Part shown: positions 54,693 through 64,000 of the stretch, piece after piece | Position numbering within the stretch: position 1 is the first letter of the stretch | How the letters are laid out: every line of letters starts with the position of its first letter | Assembly (NCBI RefSeq): GCF_964340395.1 | Contig: NC_135552.1 | Span: 6,994,994-7,058,993 of the forward strand | Reading direction: 5' to 3' | DNA from: Glandiceps talaboti | Lineage: Eukaryota > Hemichordata > Enteropneusta > Spengelidae | DNA length: 64,000 bases | Made by a program: the position numbers and the translations under genes | Notes under the pieces: model-generated | What the model saw: only the letters and a program-made list of their open reading frames with translations | The model's database searches: none | Told to the model about the DNA's origin: nothing

Positions 54693-57600
54693 CTAACATT
54701 CGAATGGGTGAGAAATGAAAGGGAAATAAACTGTTGGCCGTGAATATATTACTAGAATAATAGTTTTTACAGAAATTGTGTTTGTATCTAAGTTTGCAAT
54801 GACTGAAATGTTAAACCAGGATTATCATGTTTAATAAATTCATTGTATGACGTTAGACGCCCTTCATTTATAAGGTAAATGACGAATAATTATACAAACT
54901 AATAATAATTAAATAATTGATTTTGTAATTTTACAAACTTTTACCTCCTGTAATGAAAATTAATTGTCATTTAAAGGCAAGCTATACTATCTATGTAGTT
55001 TTGCTGTTTGATTTGCTATTTCGTTTAATGAATCATCAATATGTCAAGGCAATCAGTGATGTTTTAATAAAAGAAAGTCTTTCGTGTAGAATAAGTTCCT
55101 TTGAAATTGAATTTGACTTTTTAAAAATAATTTAGGCAAGTCCAATGAATTGATATCGATCGGTTTCTTGACTTCTTGTTCTTTATTAATGCGTTGTAAT
55201 AAGTAACGTAGTCGTTATGGCCGTCTTATGTCACGGAATGTACAGATGCTAGAAGTTCTTTCTATATTCAACTCTCTTCACTTTACTATTGTCAGTTGGC
55301 AATCAGGAGAGCACTAATTGTATGCTATAGCAGATATAAGATATAAAGAATTCATCTGGCAGAACAGTAATACATTTATCCCTTTCTTATACCATGATGA
55401 ATAAAGTTTAAATATTAATAACATGTTTTGTCTTCCAGAACATTAGTGTGCCAATCTTGGTGTGCTACTTCCACAAACCAGATATAAACAAAGACAAACA
55501 CTATTGTTTGTTCCCAATTTAGTAGACTCTCTCATACATTTCCATATGGTTATAGGTAAAAAAGGGGGGGGGGACATAGAATGGTCGGTTAACTCCGATT
55601 TACCCCCCCCCCCTATAAAAGAAAAGAAAAGAAAAGAAAAGAAAAGAAAAGAAAAGAAATGAAAAGAAAAGAAAAGAAAAGAAAAGAAAAGAAAAGAAAA
55701 GAAAAGAAAAGAAAAGAAAAGAAAAAAAGAAAAAAGAAATGAATAGAATAAAAAATAGAAAAAAATCAGACAGAAAAGAAAAAAAGAGCTCTGATAGAAG
55801 ACTATACTTTTCTGTGAGACTATATTTCATACTGAGAACAAATGAGAAGCGATCAGAACACACACTTTGAGATGTTCAACAGAGAACTCAATTCCTAAAA
55901 ACAAGCATATTCAGCTCTACTTCTGCCCCTACGTACAGTACAGGTAATTAAGTACCATAAACAGAAAGACTTTAGCGTTCCAATTAGGCGGCACAATGTT
56001 TTTTACATCTAACAGGACATTTTTGTTGTGAATTACACATTAAATGAAATACGCACACCACACTGATAGTTTGAATCACTCTTGCATCATCCGACTTTGA
56101 TGTTGATGTGTGTTCACAGTTGGATGAAATGTATTATTTCATATATGCGTATATTTCGATTCATAATAATAATACTATATAATAATTAAATGATAATACA
56201 TAATAATAATCAAATAACGAATTCGCATATTCACAAGCGCGACATGAACGACAAAGAAAACGTAAATGTCTTTTATCATCTCCAGATTTAATGTTTTGTT
56301 TCTTTAGTTATTATTCCAAAATGTTCTGAGGGTGTTATTGGTTAAATGTACAAGAAATCATTTCTGTCGGAAAATATAACACAACCTAAATAAACAAGTA
56401 AATAACGTTAAAAGGAGATGACAGAATTGAACATAGTTGCCACACTGAATTAAAGTAAAAATCACGAAATCTGAAAAAATTACAATAACGTTGTCTGACT
56501 AAACGGAAATCTTACCAACAGTGCTACATTTTATCGTCTCGTTCAACAAAAATCTTACCAACAGTGCTACATTTTATCAACAAATATCTTACTTTTTACT
56601 GTCTGGTTTAACACATATCTTATCAACAGAGGTATTTGTCGAGCATGACGATCAAATGTAGCACTTCGTATTTAAGATTTCTGTGTTTGGTGTTTTGATA
56701 CCTTTATTGTCAATCTATCAATCTATCAGTTAAACTAGGCAAACAAATTAATTATCCATGGGGATAGAGTGTACATTCCAAATGTGTTTGTGTACCTCCA
56801 CAGAACGATCAGTATTCGTTGCTTTCAAATTATGCCAAAGGTCAACATAGTAAATCAATAGTCTGTGGTAAGCCATATTATAATTTCCAGGCGACACATT
56901 ACGTTCACAAGAGAGTACCATTCATATAATAGGGCACAGTTACATCATGTTAGTTTTATCATGGATCTATTGAGATATAGATCCATTGTTTCATTATCGC
57001 AACGGTAAATATGTACCGGACAATTCCAAAATCACGCCGCTTATGCTGTAAAGCTTACCTTCAGTTCAATACACTCATGCCTCCGGAAAGTCAGTAATTT
57101 CCATTGTACTAGTACATCATATCCAGTGATGTATGGTACGTGAAAACATTCCGAGTCTGTTGAGCTGTCTATGAAAATCCATAACGGGTCAAGCAAATGC
57201 AGACTGCAATGCGATAGGCGAGAAGGGATATTAATTTGCGCCGAAACAATGGCTCCGACACTGACCGGTTAGCATAGTGCATGGTCGGTCATCTTTGCAG
57301 CAGGGGAGGAGTGTTGAAGGTAGACTTCGAATTCATTTCCCCCCAGGTCGATTGACCCTATGACTGATTTGATTACATACCAGTACTGAAGCCAATACTC
57401 ATTAAAAGCTGAGAGGTTGAACAGTCATAAGCAATGGCCATACCATTTTTTATCCATTTGACTGGAAAATAATTTGATATCAAGAGGACGGCCGTTGAAA
57501 GATTTTCTGAATGGTAAAATGAGAGGAAAAATTGTTTATCAATCGGGCAGGAATAAAAGCGACCGACGTTTGTAATAAATGTCATAAACAAATGTGTAAT

Positions 57601-57787
57601 AAACTTGCCACAAGTTGTCATATAAAAACAAATTATGGCGGTTCCTCTCGGCTTTCAGAGAAATTGAGCTATTCATCTTAAACTTGGAAGTGATATATAA
57701 TATCGCCATTACAGGTTTCCTAGAATCAGTTTTGCAACAATTCTGTCATTCTTGGTCACTTGACACTTCGGGTCTTTTTAAAAATAC
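54693..57787. other. Intergenic region without recognisable gene
   Basis: AT-rich sequence with an AAAAG pentanucleotide repeat (55617-55740), G and C runs near 55564 and 55603, a 28-bp direct duplication (56509 and 56550), and many short TAATAA stretches near 56160-56220. I see no exon that I can support. Confidence 0.5.
55617..55740. repeat. (AAAAG)n pentanucleotide microsatellite
   Basis: About 23 AAAAG units with one interruption, followed by degenerate A-rich sequence. The Lys-Glu and Phe-Leu-Ser open frames are artefacts. Confidence 0.95.
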
Positions 57788-58230
57788 ATTGTCGTGCTGG
57801 GAATTGCTCCCAGCCACTTCCTGTAATGAATGCAGACATATACACACAAATACACATAATGCTACAGAGATCCATTCAGGTTTGGGACTATGTGACAGGG
57901 CTATGTTGCACGCTCTATATCACGTTGCTATGGAACTGCCAGAGACTTTCCCAGACAGTCCACAGGTTATCCTGGAGTCACCCAGGCCTGGCAAACATAG
58001 CACCTACGGGCTCCGTGAGTAATCGTCCCCGACCATTTGAGTCTTTAATTTACTCCAGGAGTCCCAACAAATTCGCACTTGTCTTGTGAGTGAGACTGAA
58101 TGATACAGCCTACCCATCGTATCTGTAGAACACTCACCCTGGGTTTGGGTCGGTCACAGAAAAATCCCCTGTTTCCAGTGGAATTCGAATCCGTGACCTC
58201 CCGACTGCGAACCCTGTGTCCTCTTTGAGT
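57788..58230 (-). mobile_element. tRNA-derived SINE, minus orientation, with B box
   Basis: On the minus strand it reads CGGGAGGTCACGGATTCGAA (B-box type), then a body matching the element at 58509-58890, including TGGGTAGGCTG, CACCCAGGCC read in complement, GTGACTCCAGGATAACC and a GGGAGCAATTCCCAGCACG 3' hairpin. Frames across it are not genes. Confidence 0.8.
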
Positions 58231-58508
58231 CTTTAATTGATCGATGATCGATTGATATGTCAACTTATCTATCGATCACCCAATCATTAGATAATAAACC
58301 TACTTGACTCATCCGGCCAAAACATCTGTTTAATATGTTCATGAATCCATCATATCAAGTGAATGAATGTATATTTTAATCTCATAACTATTAGAATTAT
58401 TCAAACACTGTAAAACAAATATCTGTTGCACAAATCGTAGGGAAAAGTGGTAGTTATTTTAAGTACATCTCATGACCCTATTACACTATTTTATCATAAC
58501 ATAAACAA

Positions 58509-58890
58509 ACAGCGTAGCGTAGTGGTTAGCGCACAGGATTAGCAGTCGGGAGGTCACGGGTGTTCTACAGATGATGGGTAGGCTGTATCACTCAGCCGTG
58601 TCTCACTCACAAAACGAGTGAGAATTGGGGGACTCCTGGAGTAATGACACGAAAAGACGGCGAAGATTACGTTGTTTGCCGGGCCTGGGTGACTCTGGGA
58701 TAGCCTCCTTGTGGACTGACTGGGAAAGCCTTGACAGTTCCACAGCAACGTGATATGGAGCGTGCAACACCCTGTCACGTAGTCCCAAACCCGAATGGAT
58801 CTCTGTAGCATTTGTGTGTGTTTGTTTGTATTTGTCTGCGCATGCATAACAGAAAATCGCTGGGAGGAATTCCCAGCACAAAAAATTAAA
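58509..58890 (+). mobile_element. tRNA-derived SINE, plus orientation, B box deleted
   Basis: It starts AGCGTAGCGTAGTGGTTAGC, a clear tRNA A-box region, continues GCAGTCGGGAGGTCACGGG, then jumps to TGTTCTACAGATGATGGG. The copy at 57788-58230 has about 55 extra bases there, including the TTCGAAT B box. The body and the CTGGGAGGAATTCCCAGCAC 3' hairpin match that copy in inverse orientation. Confidence 0.8.
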
Positions 58891-59099
58891 AACAAAAAAC
58901 AAACAAACATCTACCCCCTGTAGAGAAATCCACCACGCAGAAATCCGACCCTCTAGACCACCCATTTCAAAAGACCCCTCCAATATTTCTGACCTCTCCC
59001 TTATATGAAACCCTATTATCCAATGGTCTATTATATTCATACTTTGCTGTGTCAGCAAACCGTGAAAACGTAGGATATAAATAGCAATACGTATGTTCA

Positions 59100-59280
59100 T
59101 TCAAACATTCATTCATTCGTTCGTTCGTTCGTTCGTTCGCCTGTTGTTTGTTTGTGTTTGTTTGTTTGTTTGTTGGTTGCTTGGTTGCTTGGTTGGTTAC
59201 TTAATTTGTTTGTTCGTTTATTACTTCTTCTATTCCCTCACCCACTCATACATACACACTCGCATACACATATACGCTAA
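59100..59280. repeat. Short simple repeats (TTCG)n, (TTTG)n, (TTGG)n
   Basis: CATT, GTTC, TTTG and GGTT tetranucleotide tracts follow one another, and the overlapping Phe/Val/Cys-rich frame is an artefact. Confidence 0.85.
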
Positions 59281-59639
59281 TTGATTGAAAAGTTAATACA
59301 TTGATTAACTGTTCGATTAATTATTCATCTGTTAATTTAATGTAATATAGAATCCACTTTGGTTTCATTCGATGATTTTGCATTTTTTGGCTTTGAAATT
59401 GATGTCCCTTTCATGGCTAATACCATTTTAACAATGTTTTGAAAAAAAATTAGTTCAATGGGATGTCATGTTATAGAGAAAGGCAGTTGAGGGAGGGCCA
59501 CTATTTAGAATCTAAAATAGTAGGTAGAGTCACACTTTACACAACCAGATTTAACTATATGCCTCCCGTAAGGGCAAAATCATAGATTGTTGAGCCTACA
59601 CACATAATTGATGGAATGCAAAATTCTGAGCTATAGCTA

Positions 59640-60560
59640 TTATACATGATGTACATACCACTTAATTGGAAAATTAATGAAATTTGGAGCTTGCAAAGTT
59701 AACGTATTGCCCAATTATCGAAAAATTATTAAGTGTTCGAATTAAGCATTACCCTTGTAAGCTACATCAACAAGCTTTAAAGGATACGTCATGAAATACA
59801 CTTCTTTACCATCAATACATGTGCTAAATTATCTAAAATTCAAAGCTTGAGTAAAGGGATTGCCAACATATCAAAAAATGATTATTTATGCAAATTACAC
59901 ATCACAATCAGACACTACATTAAAAAAAATCTACATCAAACACGTGATCTGTTATAGTCGATGTATGTATATGTCATACCAAGTGAAATGAAATTAGAAG
60001 CTTGCATTCCTGATATGGCTTAATTGTCAAAATCATTAATTATGCAAATTAGTCATTAATACTAAAACTTTATAGGACATGTGTGCGTATTATTGTTGAC
60101 GTATGTACCAAAGTTTGCGAAATTTGAAGTGTGTATTCTTTGGTTATGGCTTAATTACTGACAATCATTAATTATGTAAATTACTCATTAAAACTAAAAA
60201 CTACGCCAATTAGCTTTTTAGGACATGTCTGTTTTGTTAGGTTTGAGTTATGCACCAAATGTTCCGGAAATTGGAGTATGCATTTTTAAGATACAACCTT
60301 ATACTAAAAATACTAAAAACCATCAATTATGCAAATGAATAAACAATGTTCATTGGCTGTTAACCAAAATCTAATCAGTTCTTGAGATTAGCGGTATTAT
60401 GGTAGATTTGTAGCAATTGTCATTAAAATCGATCCAGTAGTTTTTGAGATATCGTGTCTACAGACAGACAGACATACAGACAGGCAGGCAGGCAGACAGA
60501 CAGACAGACAGACACACACGGAGTCAGACAAAAAGGCAGACAAAAAGACAGGCAAAAGCA
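59640..60560 (+). repeat. Interspersed repeat with recurring ATTATGCAAATTA motif and CAGA-rich end
   Basis: Diverged units of roughly 120-130 bases each contain a TTAATTATGCAAATTA-like core followed by AGGACATGT-type sequence and a GAAATTTGGAGC-like stretch. The last unit ends in GTAGTTTTTGAGATATCGTG, then CAGACAGACAGA and CAGG repeats, then ACCCCCCTTACG. This is a recognisable layout of old metazoan interspersed repeats. There is no coding content. Confidence 0.6.
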
Positions 60561-60829
60561 TAACATAACCCCCCTTACGTGAGGTAAAAACTAAGGGCTT
60601 CATTTGCCCCGCCCGTCCCGGTCACTTTATTATTTGAAATTCGGAAATTTAACTATCAACAGGTCAGGTGTGTATAAAGGTAAAGAAAGTCTCATCGTTT
60701 TTCTGCCAACCAATACAATTTATAGACGGTATCATTTCAAACTTAATAACACGTCATCATGATTTATTGGAAAGTTTTCAAGGGCAATACAACTACAACT
60801 AAACATTCATAAATCATCAATAAGTTGAC

Positions 60830-62600
60830 CTTTACAAATGGGATCAACTTTCAACACCTGCATCACAAGTTGACGTCTTTTCGTCTCCCATTTTGGACAA
60901 TTGTTTACCTTTCTTTTGGCCAAAATTGTTTTCCCAAACTAAATCTATCAGGTAATCTCGTGGAAACAACCACATCTCTCTTCATTTACCATTTTTTTGC
61001 AAACATTGGAAATATACACTTCATTTGTTCAGTGATCAAACACAATAACCAATAGGTCAGGTGTGTTTGAAGGTTAATAAACTTTCATTATCCATTTATT
61101 CATCTGTCAACCATTCACCACAGGTTTGCTAAAGAGAAGCCCACTTAATCTCTTTATTTGCTCTGTAATTTCACCAACACAATGTTTTTTTCAAACTTAA
61201 TTGCAGGTCAACAAGGTTTATTGTACTTGTTTGAAGGTGATACAACTAACCATTTACAAATCATCATTTGCAACCTTGGCAGTGTCTTAAGTTAGATATT
61301 GAACTAATTAGTACTGCAGGCTTTCTTGTATCGACGGGGATGTCAATCAATAGACAAGATACGTACACTCCCAGTTTCACTGGCTATGTTATGCTTGTGT
61401 GTGTGTGTTTGTGTGTGACTGTCTGCATGTATATATGTATGTATGTAAGTATGTATGGAAGGATGGATGGATGTATGTATGTATGTATGTATGTATGTAT
61501 GTATGGATGTATGGATGTATGGATGTATGTTTGCTAGCCTTTCTGTCTGTCTGTCTGTCTGTCTGCCTGCCTGTGTGTCTGTCTGCCTGCCTGTGTGTAT
61601 GTAGACGTTGTATGCAGGGTATGCTACTTCAGTGTTTGTAATGAAACTTTTCGTATGCTTAATGTGAGAAGCGATTAGATTATAGCAAAATCCTCTAAAT
61701 ATCATTGAGTTATAATTAGACTTTATCGTATTAATGCAGTCTTAAATGTCAAATGCATGGGAATTGTGGAAGCCAATTGGCAAGTCCTGCTAAGAATAAA
61801 GAAGCGTTCTGTTCTATGAATATCCCCCCTTGTTTTAGAAGTCTGCTTTGTCATCTATAATACAGACTAATCCTAAGTGAATATTTTTTTCGAGAATGTT
61901 TTTATAAACAAAACTGACCAGAATACAACCGACAATCTTACAAATAATGATGCAGCCATGATCCAAGATTGACTGTGCAAAGCTGCTAAGTAAACATGGT
62001 GGTAATTTGTAAACACTAGCTGCTTTCGCAGGGGAAACCAGTTGCTAAAGCTAACCTATTCAATTACTTTCAAATTTGAACACCTGCATAATTTGTTAAT
62101 GAGGAACCAACGTTCTTTATTTGTTGCATAAATTCAAGTGGTTTCAACTTTCAACACCTGCATGACAACTTAATGTATTTTCGTCTCCCCCGAGGCAAGT
62201 TTGTTTTCCGGACAATTTTTTATCTTTCTTTTGGTCAACATTTTCCCTGAAGAAATCTCTCAGGTCACCTTGTGGAAACAAATACATATCTCTTTATACA
62301 AACATTTAAAATATACACTGAAATCCAGATGTCATTGACGATGACTACCGTCACTCATTTTTTGAAAAAGACGATTGTCTACTTTCCTAAAGGCACAACA
62401 TTTCTTTATTATTTTGGTGATTTAACAACCCCCAGGGCAGGTATGTTTAACGGTAAAAACACTCACATTGTTCATCATCCAACAATTCACCACAAGTTTG
62501 TTAAAAAGGAACCAACTTTCTTTATTTTTAAGGAATTTCACGAACACAATAAACGGTGAGTTTTAAGAATATTGGATAAGTTTCAAGGTGAAACAACTAA
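60830..62600 (+). repeat. Two diverged copies of a ~450-bp sequence, about 1.3 kb apart
   Basis: CAACTTTCAACACCTGCATC with TTTTCGTCTCCC at 60844-60891 recurs at 62147-62188. TTTACCTTTCTTTTGGCCAA recurs as TTTATCTTTCTTTTGGTCAA. The AGGTGTGTTTGAAGG with CATTCACCACAGGTTTG block near 61058-61128 recurs as AGGTATGTTTAACGG with AATTCACCACAAGTTTG near 62440-62500. Shorter pieces also occur near 60660-60800. The family is unknown. Confidence 0.6.
61430..61605. repeat. (GTAT)n-(GGAT)n-(CTGT)n microsatellite
   Basis: TATG, GGAT and CTGT tracts in sequence, with artefactual Cys/Met/Tyr/Val-rich frames on both strands. Confidence 0.95.
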
Positions 62601-64000
62601 GCATTCACAAATCATTGTCAAATGTCAAAAATGTCAAATGTTTCTTTGATAAACAAACACAAGTGTTGATAACTTAGTCGCATCGTGACTTTTTTATATG
62701 ACACGGCTTCGAGTCCGGTACGACTACACACACCTCTTAACCTGTAAGAATAAATCTCAACGTTGTCTGACATTTATTATACCTTGATAAGTCAATACAA
62801 ATCAAAGTTTCCTCGCAGTCCTTCTATCACATGGGACTGTGGTTTGAGATACACATGTATGTTGTGTTTGCGCCAGGGAATAACAAAATGTCTGCATCTC
62901 TTATAGGCAAGAGCAACTAAATCTGTTCAAGGGGCAAACAAGTCTATCACTTTGGACAGCTACGTTTAGTTTTGTTTTGAAAAAATGCAAAATACAGAGC
63001 AAAATATTTCAAATATATTTCAGAATTATTATGACACCACTGATTTTATCCTCAGCTCCTTTCATATTGAATGTTGAATACACAACAGCTTGTATCATCA
63101 TAGTGAATTAAAGCACTGAGACATTAAATACTTTGAAATTGACTCTGATGTACAAGTTCACATGATTGTAATGTTTAGGAAATATCAAGAAATAATTTTG
63201 AAACATAGTGCATACAGTAGTCCAACGATATTTTACTTAAGAGAGAATGCGATAAATAATTGAAATGGCCGAAATATGAGTAGGTTAGGTCGGTTTAACA
63301 GATTTATTTTGTTTTCTCTACGTAATCAATAATTGTAATTAATTATAATTTCTTGAATGAAGCTACATGTGAAATCTACGACAACTTTATGTATATTACC
63401 ACACTCTTACATTAATAATTGAAAACTTTAAGTCTTTCAATATAGGTAATGGAACTGACAATTTTTATTCAGAGGAGGCCCTGCATGGCAGAAATTCGAA
63501 GAAATTCGAAATACACATCTCTAGTCGAGCAACCCGAATTGTCTTCGATATATTGATCTCACATCCATCCTGGTTATCCACTGAAAATCTCTTTAATCTT
63601 TCCCTTTCAAGCAACTCATTGCATATTATAGATTTCTCTAGACTGTTGTGGAACATAAGTTCATAATGTTTTGTAGACAAAATATAATAAGGATGTTGGT
63701 GTAAACGGCTCTATTGATTCTATCACAATGCCAAGTAAAATGTATGGCACAAGAATTAATTTGCAAAAAAAACCTGAAATTCACTAAAAATCTAATCTTA
63801 TTGATTACTGTTAACAGTACAGCAAGAACATGTCCTAAACGTTTGTGAGCAAGTATGTCTTTAGTTGTGACTTGAATGTTTCAATTGATACAACTCTCCT
63901 GATGAGAATTCCATAACTTAGGCAACAGAGAAGGCGTGATCTTCGTACGTAGTAGTTGGAACACGCAGCATGGTACGTGTAAACTGAGTGCCAGAACGTA
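62601..64000. other. Window end, no recognisable gene
   Basis: AT-rich sequence. The minus-strand frame at 63465-63680 and the segment 63830-64000 look faintly like diverged repeat or LINE-derived sequence, but I cannot support a call. Confidence 0.4.

Noticed and set aside
58509-58560. Functional tRNA gene
   Set aside because: An A box is present but the B box and acceptor stem are missing and a SINE body follows.
57615-59100. Frames of 100-165 residues on both strands
   Set aside because: They lie in the two inverted SINE copies and share the same SINE-derived sequence.

Overview
The window is animal nuclear DNA. It has split genes with GT-AG introns, AT-rich non-coding sequence, many microsatellites, tRNA-derived SINEs, short DNA transposons and a decayed LINE. 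The protein families (mucin-type GalNAc-transferase, LDL-receptor class A arrays, AIG1/GIMAP GTPases) and the repeat content suit an invertebrate, perhaps an invertebrate deuterostome or a lophotrochozoan. The species cannot be fixed from sequence alone.

Layout. (1) 750-5124, plus strand: the last seven coding exons of a polypeptide N-acetylgalactosaminyltransferase; the 5' part lies before the window. (2) 7764-9401, minus strand: a two-exon gene with a hydrophobic N-terminus and a C-terminal helix-rich region that looks stathmin-like. (3) 11012-36521, plus strand: a very large secreted-type gene with a signal peptide, a possible PKD-like beta-domain, four LDLa modules each on its own phase-1 exon, then a single 12,015-bp exon with about 106 more LDLa modules and a short basic C-terminal exon. 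About 9.2 kb of that exon is a 672-bp tandem array with no indels. (4) 43523-54449, plus strand: three AIG1/GIMAP-type GTPase genes, each with its coding part in one exon behind a conserved splice acceptor. The middle copy is damaged. (5) 54.5-64 kb: no convincing gene; SINEs, microsatellites and older repeats.

The most unusual structure is the LDLa gene: about 110 LDLa modules in a predicted protein of about 4,415 residues with no membrane anchor. The array is a higher-order repeat (six modules = two diverged trimers). One module of every six carries an extra, seventh cysteine in a Cys-Cys doublet, and all array modules have Asn where LDLa modules usually have the first side-chain calcium ligand Asp. 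This suggests a repetitive extracellular protein that could be cross-linked, under active copy-number turnover.

The second theme is mobile DNA reshaping the GIMAP cluster. A MITE-like repeat truncates copy 2. A 2.4-kb foldback element with long inverted arms and a 7-bp target duplication sits just before copy 3. A promoter/first-exon unit of about 580 bp is triplicated in front of copy 2. A second element with similar TATGG/CCAT ends and a 7-bp duplication lies in an intron of the LDLa gene. A pair of Harbinger-like elements in opposite orientation brackets the giant exon. All splice models come from reading frame and GT/AG phase only; no transcript data or database search was available.
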